Shown one piece after another: positions 49,932 to 58,021 of a DNA stretch of 64,000 nt. This DNA is from Fuerstiella sp. (GTDB lineage: Bacteria; Planctomycetota; Planctomycetia; Planctomycetales; Planctomycetaceae), in assembly GCA_022843805.1 (NCBI GenBank), contig JALHMY010000037.1:18011-82010 (forward strand), in the 5' to 3' direction. Each line of letters begins with the position of its first letter. Position 1 is the stretch's first letter. Both the position numbers and the translations under genes were made by a program. Under the pieces are notes generated by a model. That model did no database searches, had not been told where the DNA came from, and saw only the letters and a list, made by a program, of their open reading frames with translations.

Positions 49932-51152
49932 ATGCCACTTTCACCTGTTGATCCCGATGCAGTCGATTCGTCTGAGCGGGAATATGTCTGGACCCTGAAC
50001 TTCGGACCGCAGCATCCTGCGACGCACACGACTCTTCGTCTTGTGCTGACGCTGGATGGAGAGCGTGTACTGAATGCGGTACCTCATATTGGGTATCTGC
50101 ACAGTGGTTTTGAGAAGCTGGGTGAGCATCTGGATTTTAACCAGTATGTCACCATCGTGGACCGCATGAATTATGTTTCGCCGCTGGCCAACGAAATTGC
50201 CTGGCATCATGCGGTGGAAAAGCTGCTGAACATTGAACTGACTCCCCGATGTCGGTATCTGCGAACGATTCTTGCTGAGCTGATGCGTTTGCACGACCAT
50301 CTGCTGAATGTGGGCACGACGGCGCTGGATCTGGGTGGATTTACCGCGTTTCTGTATGCGTTTCAGCAGCGAGAAAAGATTTACGACATTGTGGAAACCG
50401 CTTCCGGGCAGCGTTTTCACACCAGCTACACGCGAGTTGGCGGTGTGCTGTTTGATGTGAATAATGAATGGGTTGACAAGGTTCGCACGTTCATTCAGGA
50501 CCTTCCCCGAACTCACGCGGAAATCCATCGCCTGCTGACGAAGAATCGGATCTTCGTGGAGCGAACCAAAGGCATTGGATATCTGAGTCGTGAGGATGCC
50601 ATCAACTTCAGTGCGACCGGGCCGGTGGCTCGTGCAAGTGGCGTCGCCCGCGACCTTCGCAAGGATGAGCCGTATCTGGCCTATGCCGATCTGGACTTTG
50701 ACATGGTGTGCTCGCGCGGAGGCGACTGTTACGCACGTTATCTGGTCAGAATGCAGGAAATCCTTGAGAGTCTGAAGATCCTGAAGCAGGCGGTTGAGAA
50801 CATTCCGGCCGGGCCGGTCAACATTGACGTTGTCAGCGATATTGTTTTGCCAGCCAAACCGGCTGTGTATCGAAGTATTGAGGGACTGATTCAGCATTTT
50901 GAAGTGCTGATGCCCAACAGAGGTTACGACGTTCCTCTGGAACAGGTTTATGCAGCAACCGAATCACCAAACGGTGAGCTGGGGTTCTATCTTGCCGGAA
51001 ACGGTGAAACACGTGCTTACAGAGCGCGAACCCGTCCGCCGTCTTATATTCACTTTGGAATGTTTCCCCATATGATCCGGGGTCACCAGCTGGGCGATGT
51101 GGTGGCAGTGCTCGGAAGTATCAATATCATTGCCGCCGAGCTGGATCGTTAG
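49932..51152 (+). CDS. nuoD: NADH-quinone oxidoreductase subunit D
   Basis: This is the 49-kDa-type subunit, which forms the quinone site with NuoB and is related to [NiFe]-hydrogenase large subunits without the metal ligands. The 406-aa protein has NFGPQHPATHTTLRLVLTLDGE, IGYLHSGFEKLGE, YVTIVDRMNYVSPLANE, ESPNGELGFYLAGNGETRAYRARTRPPSY and a C-terminus GSINIIAAELDR that lacks the cysteine pair of the hydrogenases, as expected. It starts at ATG 49932. nuoE follows 17 nt downstream. Confidence 0.97.
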   Translation: MPLSPVDPDAVDSSEREYVWTLNFGPQHPATHTTLRLVLTLDGERVLNAVPHIGYLHSGFEKLGEHLDFNQYVTIVDRMNYVSPLANEIAWHHAVEKLLNIELTPRCRYLRTILAELMRLHDHLLNVGTTALDLGGFTAFLYAFQQREKIYDIVETASGQRFHTSYTRVGGVLFDVNNEWVDKVRTFIQDLPRTHAEIHRLLTKNRIFVERTKGIGYLSREDAINFSATGPVARASGVARDLRKDEPYLAYADLDFDMVCSRGGDCYARYLVRMQEILESLKILKQAVENIPAGPVNIDVVSDIVLPAKPAVYRSIEGLIQHFEVLMPNRGYDVPLEQVYAATESPNGELGFYLAGNGETRAYRARTRPPSYIHFGMFPHMIRGHQLGDVVAVLGSINIIAAELDR

Positions 51153-51169
51153 GTGAAGGCTGTCTCACG

Positions 51170-51643
51170 ATGAGTGTTTTGACTGAAGAGCTTCGGGAAC
51201 GAATCAAAGCGGAGTTTCCAAAATATCCCAGTAAGCGGGCGGTGACGCTGCCAGCGCTGCACATTGTTCATGATGCGATGCGAGCTGTTTCCACTGGGGC
51301 GATTGAGGAAATTGCCGAGCTGCTGGAACTGCATCCCAGTGAAGTTCATGACACGATGTCATTTTATAATTTCTTTAAGGACGAGAAGCATCCGCTGGGT
51401 CGGCATCGGGTCTGGGTTTGCCGCAGTATTTCCTGCATGCTTCGTGGTGGCGAAGAGTTGCTGGAGAAGCTGGCGGAAAAGTACGGCGTTCATCCCGGAC
51501 AGACAACAGCTGATGGAAAGTTTACTCTTGAGTTTGCTGAGTGTCTCGGTGCCTGTGAAGGGGCGCCCTGCATTCTGCTGAACGACGAATGTCACATGGA
51601 TATGACTGATCAGTCGGCAAGTGAATTGATTAATCGTCTTTGA
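51170..51643 (+). CDS. nuoE: NADH-quinone oxidoreductase subunit E
   Basis: This is the 24-kDa-type subunit carrying [2Fe-2S] cluster N1a in the NADH dehydrogenase module. The 157-aa protein has the four ligand cysteines in the expected pattern, CRSISC and CLGAC (C-x4-C and C-x3-C), within VWVCRSISCMLRGGEEL and EFAECLGACEGAPC. Length is normal. A 115-nt gap precedes nuoF. Confidence 0.96.
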   Translation: MSVLTEELRERIKAEFPKYPSKRAVTLPALHIVHDAMRAVSTGAIEEIAELLELHPSEVHDTMSFYNFFKDEKHPLGRHRVWVCRSISCMLRGGEELLEKLAEKYGVHPGQTTADGKFTLEFAECLGACEGAPCILLNDECHMDMTDQSASELINRL

Positions 51644-51758
51644 GTTCTGTGAGTTCCGTGTTTTTTTGATCCGTGTTTGAGCTGATCCTGATTCGGCTGG
51701 CGGCGTTTGGCAAAGATTATACGAATTTTCCCCGTGTATTCGAAATTTCGGTTCCGAT

Positions 51759-53093
51759 ATGGCAGTTTTTGAACCCGTATTACTGGCTCGTATTAATCGG
51801 CCTGACAGTGCAACGCTGAAGTCCTATCAGGCGGATGGCGGATATGCGCGGCTGAAGGAAATTCTGAGCATGGCTCCGGCCGATGTGACGAACATCGTGA
51901 AGGATTCCGGGTTGCGCGGTCGCGGGGGTGCCGGATTTCCCTGCGGGCTGAAATGGACGTTTCTGCCCAAGGATCATCCAGGTCCGATTTATCTGTGCAT
52001 CAATGCGGATGAAAGTGAACCTGGTACGTTTAACAACCGTATTTTGATGGAGAAGGATCCTCATCAGCTGATTGAAGGCATCATGATTGCCTGCCATGCC
52101 ATTCGATCGAGCAATGCATATCTGTACCTGCGTTACGAATATGGGACAAGTTATCGGGCGCTGGATGCTGCCGTGAAGGAGTGTTACGGGGCCGGTCTGC
52201 TTGGGAAGAACATTCTGGGGACGGGATTCAATCTGGATATCGTTCTTCATCGGGGAGCGGGCGCTTATATCTGCGGTGAAGAGACCGGGCTGATTGAAAG
52301 TCTCGAAGGCAAGCGTGCGTGGCCTCGGATTAAGCCGCCGTTTCCAGCGATTGAAGGTTTGTTTCGCAAGCCAACAATTGTAAACAACGTAGAAACTCTG
52401 TGCTGCGTGACTCAGATTCTGAAACGCGGAAAAGAGTGGTTTCAGTCAATCGGAGTTCCCCCGGATCCGGCAAACCCCAGAGATCCAGGCAGTTACGGTC
52501 CAAAACTGTATTGTGTCAGCGGCCACGTCAATAAACCCTGCTGTGTGGAACTGCCACTGGGAGTCACGGCTCGCGAACTGATTGAAGAACATGCAGGCGG
52601 AGTCTGGAAGGGGCGAAAAGTCAAGGCCGTCGTTCCAGGCGGTATCAGCATGGGATTCCTGTCCGCAGCAGAATTGGACACGAAACTGGATTTTGCAGGA
52701 CCCGGCAAGGCTGGTTGTCTGGGACTGGGGACAGCAGCGGTTGTCGTGGTGGATGACCAGACCAGCATGGTGGATGTGTTATACAACTGTTGTCGGTTTA
52801 TGTCCCATGAATCGTGCGGCCAGTGTACTCCGTGTCGCGAGGGAACGTCCTGGATGACTCGGATTCTGGAGCGAATTCGAGCGGGTCAGGGAAAAGTTGA
52901 GGACCTGAACCTTCTGACGGAGGTGGCAGGGTCGATGGGAATTATTCCGGGGACGACGATTTGCGGATTGTCGGATGGGGCCGCCTGGCCGGTGAAGAAT
53001 GCCATCAGCAAATTCCGTTCCGAATTCGAAGAATACATTACCAGTCGTCGAGCCTCAGTGACGTCGGCTCAGCGACTGATGGCGGCCCACTAA
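51759..53093 (+). CDS. nuoF: NADH-quinone oxidoreductase subunit F
   Basis: This is the 51-kDa-type subunit, which binds NADH, FMN and [4Fe-4S] cluster N3. The 444-aa protein has the nucleotide loop GLRGRGGAGFPCGLKW (about 51-66), NADESEPGTFNNR, GAGAYICGEETGLIESLEG and the cluster ligands ESCGQCTPCREG, plus a distal Cys in TTICGLSDGAAWP. It is full length. nuoG starts 88 nt downstream. Confidence 0.97.
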   Translation: MAVFEPVLLARINRPDSATLKSYQADGGYARLKEILSMAPADVTNIVKDSGLRGRGGAGFPCGLKWTFLPKDHPGPIYLCINADESEPGTFNNRILMEKDPHQLIEGIMIACHAIRSSNAYLYLRYEYGTSYRALDAAVKECYGAGLLGKNILGTGFNLDIVLHRGAGAYICGEETGLIESLEGKRAWPRIKPPFPAIEGLFRKPTIVNNVETLCCVTQILKRGKEWFQSIGVPPDPANPRDPGSYGPKLYCVSGHVNKPCCVELPLGVTARELIEEHAGGVWKGRKVKAVVPGGISMGFLSAAELDTKLDFAGPGKAGCLGLGTAAVVVVDDQTSMVDVLYNCCRFMSHESCGQCTPCREGTSWMTRILERIRAGQGKVEDLNLLTEVAGSMGIIPGTTICGLSDGAAWPVKNAISKFRSEFEEYITSRRASVTSAQRLMAAH

Positions 53094-53181
53094 TGCTGCA
53101 TGAAATTTTGGGAATGGGCAGTCGATGCCTGATGGCGGGTAATGCCGTGCCAGAGTCAAACAATCTGATCGAAAGCGTTCC

Positions 53182-54822
53182 ATGGCCACTGTGATCGTCA
53201 ACAATACACCCGTCGAGATCGGTGCGGACGAACGACTGAACTGTATTCAGGCGGCCGCAAAGATTGGCGTCGAAATTCCGGCTTATTGCTGGCATCCTGC
53301 GTTGTCGGTCGTTGCCAGCTGCCGTATGTGCCTCGTCGAAGTTGGTGATAAGAAGCCCGACGGCACCGTGCAGATGCAGCCAAAACTTGTACCCGGCTGT
53401 CAGACTCCGGCGAAGGACGGCACGGTCATCATTTCTGACAGCCCAAAGGTGCAGGAAGCCAGAAAAGCGACGCTGGAATACCTGCTGCTCAATCATCCTC
53501 TCGACTGTCCAACCTGTGATCAGGCGGGCGAATGCTTTCTGCAGGACTTCAGTTATCGATATGGCCGGGGTTACAGCCGCCTTCAGGAACCCAAGAACGA
53601 AAAACCTGATAAGGATCACATTGGCGATCAGATCACGCTGTTTACTGACCGCTGCATTATGTGCACTCGCTGCGTGCGATTTACTCGGGAGATCAGCGGA
53701 ACGAGTGAACTGCAGGTGGTGAGTCGGGGGAGCCATGAGGAAATCGACATTTTCCCGGGGCATCCTTGTGACAACAAGCTGGCAGGGAATGTTGTTGATA
53801 TTTGTCCGGTTGGTGCTCTGTGCAGCAAGGACTTTCTGTATAAGCAGAGAGTCTGGTGGCTGAAGACAGCCACGTCTGTTTGCCCGAACTGCAGCACGGG
53901 CTGCAGTGTTCATGTGGATCAGAATGAAGATCACGTTTATCGCCTGCAGCCGAGGCCTAATCCTCTGGCGCAGGGCCACTTTATGTGTGACGACGGTCGT
54001 TTCGGCTGGAAATACACACATTCTGAACAGCGACTGGGATCGCCCGGTTTGAGAGCGAGCGGGCAGATTGTTTCAAAAGACTGGGATTCCGTCCTGCAGT
54101 CTGTACGAGGAGCTCTGAAAAAGGCGGCTGAGTCCGGTGCCAATCGAATTGGAGCAATGATTTCTCCGTGGATGACGGTTGAGGAGGCGTGGCTGCTGTG
54201 CAGTTATCTGACCGGACTGTCGCCAAAAGTGACGCTGGCGATGGGGCCTGTGCGTATTGTCGGAGAAGATGATCATTATCCAAAGGATGTAAAAGGCCGC
54301 GCTGTCGAGCCAGTGACATTTACAATTCGGGCGGAGAAGTGTCCGAATCGTGCGGGCGTTGAGCTCGTGTTGAAGCATTTTGTTAAGGAAGTGATTCCAG
54401 CCGAGGAATTGCTTCGTCTCGCGGCATCCGGCCAGTTCAAGGCGGTTTGGCTTGTGGGTGGCGATCCGGATGGCTGGATTTCGGAATTGCAGGCAGAAGC
54501 GTTTTCGACGACTGACACCGTGATTGTTCAGGATTTTCTGCCTTCACCCGTGATTCGCCATGCAACTCATCTTCTTGCATCCGGCACGTTTGTCGAACGT
54601 GAGGGCGTGTTTGTGAATCATCGCGGGCTTGCTCAGCTGATTCAGAAGGCCGTGCGATCTCCGGACGATGCGCGACCTGATCACAGAATTCTGTGGGATC
54701 TGGCAGAACGTCGAGGACTGTTTAACGGGGATGCTCTTCGAAAGGAAATCTCGGAAGCAGTCCCGTCGCTTGCATTGCTGGCGAATTCGTCTTTAGCAGA
54801 AAATGGTGTGATACTGAGATGA
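53182..54822 (+). CDS. nuoG: NADH-quinone oxidoreductase subunit G
   Basis: This 75-kDa-type subunit carries several Fe-S clusters of the peripheral arm. The 546-aa protein has a [2Fe-2S] ferredoxin domain (AYCWHPALSVVASCRMCLVEV, VPGCQTP), the His-Cys motif HPLDCPTCDQAGEC, DRCIMCTRC with DICPVGALC, and an additional CPNCSTGC motif with a downstream Cys near residue 270 that fits the N7-type site of some bacterial enzymes. It is much shorter than E. coli NuoG (about 900 aa), with a reduced molybdopterin-oxidoreductase-like C-terminus. It overlaps nuoH by 4 nt (ATGA). Confidence 0.95.
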   Translation: MATVIVNNTPVEIGADERLNCIQAAAKIGVEIPAYCWHPALSVVASCRMCLVEVGDKKPDGTVQMQPKLVPGCQTPAKDGTVIISDSPKVQEARKATLEYLLLNHPLDCPTCDQAGECFLQDFSYRYGRGYSRLQEPKNEKPDKDHIGDQITLFTDRCIMCTRCVRFTREISGTSELQVVSRGSHEEIDIFPGHPCDNKLAGNVVDICPVGALCSKDFLYKQRVWWLKTATSVCPNCSTGCSVHVDQNEDHVYRLQPRPNPLAQGHFMCDDGRFGWKYTHSEQRLGSPGLRASGQIVSKDWDSVLQSVRGALKKAAESGANRIGAMISPWMTVEEAWLLCSYLTGLSPKVTLAMGPVRIVGEDDHYPKDVKGRAVEPVTFTIRAEKCPNRAGVELVLKHFVKEVIPAEELLRLAASGQFKAVWLVGGDPDGWISELQAEAFSTTDTVIVQDFLPSPVIRHATHLLASGTFVEREGVFVNHRGLAQLIQKAVRSPDDARPDHRILWDLAERRGLFNGDALRKEISEAVPSLALLANSSLAENGVILR

Positions 54823-56009
54823 CAGAGATTCTGGTAACACTCTTGACGGTGCTTGTGGTCGTTGGGGCGATTCCCGGCGTGTGCAATTACCTGATTCTGC
54901 TTGAACGAAAAATGGCTGCGTGGATGCAGGACCGAGTAGGGCCGAATCGCGTTGGTCCCTGGGGGCTTTTACAGCCACTTGCGGACGGCATTAAGCTGTT
55001 GCTGAAGGAAGAAGTGATTCCAGGGCACGTGGATCGTGCGCTGTATATCATGGCACCCATGATCTCGGTTTTCACGACCATGCTGGCGCTGGCTGTCGTT
55101 CCGTTTGGTCCGGTGGAAGACGCTCCCTGGTGGCTGCGATTCATCATCGCACCCAATATTGATATCGGTCTTGTATTTATTTTTGCGATCACCAGCCTTG
55201 CGGTGTATGGGATTATTCTGGGCGGCTGGGCATCGAACAGCAAATACAGTGCGCTCGGTGCGCTCCGTGCAAGTGCTCAGGTGGTGAGCTACGAGATTCC
55301 ACTGGGAATGTCGGTTCTGGGCATTGCACTCATGTCCGGAACGCTGAATCTTGAACAGATTCAGTCGCAGCAGGCGGCGGCTGGTTTGCTGGGTTGGAAC
55401 ATCTGGATTCAGCCACTGGCCTGTCTGATCTTTTTTACCAGCTCACTTGCGGAAGCCAACCGACTTCCTTTTGACCTTGCAGAATGTGAGCAGGAGCTTG
55501 TCGGCGGATGGCATACGGAATACAGCGCTCTGAAATGGGCTCTGTTCTTTCTGGGCGAATATACTCATGTCATTACAATCAGCTTCCTGACTTCGATTCT
55601 GTTCTTTGGTGGCTGGCACTTCCCGGGCATCGCCACTGCGGAAAGTACCTACATGTTTGCCTGGCTCGTCAAGCTGATGGTGCTGATGACGAAGGTTTTC
55701 ATGTGCATTATTCTGATCATGCTGCTGCGATGGACCATTCCGCGATTTCGCTTTGACCAGCTGATGGAACTTGCATGGAAGATCATGATTCCATTGTCGC
55801 TGTTCAACGTGGTGCTGGTCATGATCTGCCGACATTTTGAGCTGAGTAATGTGTGGCTGCTGACGGGATCCGTCACGATGTTCTGTGTCTGGGGTATTGT
55901 CAGTACGAATATGCGGCGGAGTGAATTACAGGCAAAATCACCGGGTTATCGAATGGCGGCAGCCGCACCTGTGGCGGCGACGTCAGCAGCGAGTGGTGGG
56001 CATCATTAA
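54819..56009 (+). CDS. nuoH: NADH-quinone oxidoreductase subunit H
   Basis: This membrane subunit forms part of the quinone cavity and the link to proton pumping. The 396-aa protein has about eight or nine membrane helices and the family segments ERKMAAWMQDRVGPNRVGPWGLLQPLADGIKLLLKE, YGIILGGWASNSKYSALGALRASAQVVSYEIPLG and SLAEANRLPFDLAECEQELVGGWHTEYSALKWALFFLGEY. The 4-nt overlap with nuoG indicates coupled translation. The C-terminal 25 residues are Ala-rich and variable. Confidence 0.97.
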   Translation: MTEILVTLLTVLVVVGAIPGVCNYLILLERKMAAWMQDRVGPNRVGPWGLLQPLADGIKLLLKEEVIPGHVDRALYIMAPMISVFTTMLALAVVPFGPVEDAPWWLRFIIAPNIDIGLVFIFAITSLAVYGIILGGWASNSKYSALGALRASAQVVSYEIPLGMSVLGIALMSGTLNLEQIQSQQAAAGLLGWNIWIQPLACLIFFTSSLAEANRLPFDLAECEQELVGGWHTEYSALKWALFFLGEYTHVITISFLTSILFFGGWHFPGIATAESTYMFAWLVKLMVLMTKVFMCIILIMLLRWTIPRFRFDQLMELAWKIMIPLSLFNVVLVMICRHFELSNVWLLTGSVTMFCVWGIVSTNMRRSELQAKSPGYRMAAAAPVAATSAASGGHH

Positions 56010-56093
56010 AATATCACCAGGATTCTGAATTCCTGCGAAATCTGTCGAAATCTGTTTTCAACCATGCTCCAGCTGGAGCAGGACAAGTGTTTT

Positions 56094-56765
56094 ATGTCTG
56101 AATCATCGAAGCAAGTGAAATGGGTCGAGGAGCCGGAACTGGGCTTCTGGGAGGCCACATTTGTGCCGGCGATCATTCAGGGTCTGAAAACGACTCTGAA
56201 TCACGTCATCAGTCACAAGGCGGTTACCGAAGAGTATCCGGAAGTGAAGCCTGACCTGCCTCTCCATTATCGGGGTGTGCATCGGCTGAATCGTGATGAG
56301 AAGGATCGAGTAAAGTGTGTGGCCTGCATGTTGTGTGCAACCGCCTGTCCGGCTCGTTGCATCACGATTGAGGCAGCACCTGCTCCAAAGGACTGGCCGG
56401 ATCGGGACAAGTTCCCAAAATCATTCGTTCTGGATGAGCTGCGTTGTATTTATTGCGGGATGTGTGAAGAGGCCTGCCCGGTTGACGCGATTGAGCTGAC
56501 TCATATTTATGATCTGACCGGTGAAAACCGTGATGATCTGATGTATGACCGTGAAAAGCTGCTCGGCGTGTACGACGAAACGAAAGACAATCCCCGGGAT
56601 CCGGTCCGTACGAAACGCGGAAAGCTGGGTGCTGCTGCCGACTTCCAGGGTCTGCCGACACTGGGGCCGGCGACTGACGTGGCCGGTAACGACCGATCTG
56701 CACGGACAGGCACTTCCGGAGTCATCGCCGGTTCGGGTGCACCCGCGAAGGAGAACAGGTCATGA
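56094..56765 (+). CDS. nuoI: NADH-quinone oxidoreductase subunit I
   Basis: This subunit carries [4Fe-4S] clusters N6a and N6b and passes electrons towards NuoB. The 223-aa protein has the two ferredoxin motifs CVACMLCATACP and CIYCGMCEEACP, with FVLDELRCIYC between them. The ATG at 56094 (MSESSKQ), after GGAGCAGGA, is my choice; the ATG at 56064 is also possible and adds 10 residues. The Pro/Gly-rich C-terminal tail (about 45 residues) is an extension. It overlaps nuoJ by 4 nt. Confidence 0.94.
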   Translation: MSESSKQVKWVEEPELGFWEATFVPAIIQGLKTTLNHVISHKAVTEEYPEVKPDLPLHYRGVHRLNRDEKDRVKCVACMLCATACPARCITIEAAPAPKDWPDRDKFPKSFVLDELRCIYCGMCEEACPVDAIELTHIYDLTGENRDDLMYDREKLLGVYDETKDNPRDPVRTKRGKLGAAADFQGLPTLGPATDVAGNDRSARTGTSGVIAGSGAPAKENRS

Positions 56766-57544
56766 TGCAGTGGATGACAGGGCACCCGGTATCGGTTTTC
56801 GGACTCATTCTCTGGGCCGCCGGGATTTTGTGGCTGATGCCAGGAACAAAAATCGCCGCATCCCGGCCGAGAATTCCTGGCCTTGTGATGTCCACTCTGG
56901 GCGTACTCGCTCTTTGTGGGTCAGCTGGGGCTGGCCAGAGTGATCTGGCCGCCAGTTTTCTGTTCTGGCTGTTTGCCGTTGGTGCGCTGGTATCTGGCGT
57001 CCTCATGATTACAGCGACCTATCCGGTGTATTCAGCACTTTGGTTTGCTGTGGTCACGTTATGTACCTGTGGCCTGTTCGTGCTTCGAAGTGCACCGTTT
57101 CTTGCTGCGGCAACAATAATTGTCTACGCAGGAGCCGTCATTGTAACGTTCCTGTTTGTGATCATGCTGGCTCAGCAGAGTGGCGCAGCGGGTTATGACC
57201 AGACGTCGCGTCAGGGAAAAATGGCGACGATTTCGGCCTTTGTGCTGCTCGGAGCTATTGTGATGGCCGTGCAGACACCTGCCGCTGCCGGAAGTCCGGT
57301 TGTGGCTGGTGATGCTGTGGCAGGTGATGCTGTCGCCGCTGCACCTGCAGTTTCAAACCCGGCGACCGTTGCGAATACGCTGAGTCTGAAGGATGAACAG
57401 CATGAGGTTGGGAATCTGAAGGGACTGGGGCGGTCGTTGTTTGGAGATTATCTTTACGCTGTGGAAATGGCAGGTACGCTTCTGCTGATCGCCTGCATTG
57501 GCGCTATCGCAATTGCACCGCGCAGAGAGCAGGGAACATTATAA
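56762..57544 (+). CDS. nuoJ: NADH-quinone oxidoreductase subunit J
   Basis: This membrane-arm subunit is part of the proton pathway. The 260-aa protein has five membrane helices, including the family core AATIIVYAGAVIVTFLFVIMLAQQ. A long Ala/Val/Gly-rich insert (about 180-205: SPVVAGDAVAGDAVAAAPAVSN) separates helices 4 and 5 and makes it longer than the usual 170-200 residues. Its ATG overlaps the nuoI stop, and its stop overlaps the nuoK ATG by one base (TAATG). Confidence 0.95.
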   Translation: MMQWMTGHPVSVFGLILWAAGILWLMPGTKIAASRPRIPGLVMSTLGVLALCGSAGAGQSDLAASFLFWLFAVGALVSGVLMITATYPVYSALWFAVVTLCTCGLFVLRSAPFLAAATIIVYAGAVIVTFLFVIMLAQQSGAAGYDQTSRQGKMATISAFVLLGAIVMAVQTPAAAGSPVVAGDAVAGDAVAAAPAVSNPATVANTLSLKDEQHEVGNLKGLGRSLFGDYLYAVEMAGTLLLIACIGAIAIAPRREQGTL

Positions 57545-58011
57545 TGGGTGACGCGGACCGTTTTCTCATCGTCGGTGCAGGACTGTTCGTGCTGGGCGCG
57601 ATTGGGTTCGTGACTCGTCGCAACCTGATACTGATGATTCTGTCAGCAGAGCTGATGCTGCATGGCGTTTCACTGACCCTGGTCACATTTGGTCATCTGC
57701 ATGCCACGAATGAAGGCCAGGCATTCACGATCTTCACGCTGACGGTCGCTGCCTGTGAAGCCGGGCTGGCGCTTTCACTGGTACTGCTGCTCTATCGAAA
57801 TTCCGGATCGCTTGATATTCAGCTTTGGTCAGAACTTCGTGAATCGGATATGCCTGCTCCGGCCGGTGGATTTCCCAAAGAGGAGCCCGGTACAGAGCCT
57901 CGCGTGTCGCCAGGTTATGACGGTCTTCCCAGGCTGACTCCAGCGGGGCGAGTGCCGACGGATCCATCCCGGTCGTCGAATGCTTCTGCCAGCACTTCGG
58001 TTCGGACATAG
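57544..58011 (+). CDS. nuoK: NADH-quinone oxidoreductase subunit K with C-terminal extension
   Basis: This small membrane subunit is homologous to MrpC. The core (about 1-100) has three helices with the functional Glu residues in LMILSAELMLHGVSLTLV and FTLTVAACEAGLALSLVLLLYR. A roughly 50-residue hydrophilic Pro/Gly/Ser tail (PAPAGGFPKEEPGTEPRVSPG) follows, whereas the usual protein is about 100 aa. It overlaps nuoJ by one base, and nuoL starts 10 nt later. Confidence 0.95.
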   Translation: MGDADRFLIVGAGLFVLGAIGFVTRRNLILMILSAELMLHGVSLTLVTFGHLHATNEGQAFTIFTLTVAACEAGLALSLVLLLYRNSGSLDIQLWSELRESDMPAPAGGFPKEEPGTEPRVSPGYDGLPRLTPAGRVPTDPSRSSNASASTSVRT

Positions 58012-58021
58012 GTAAACAGCA

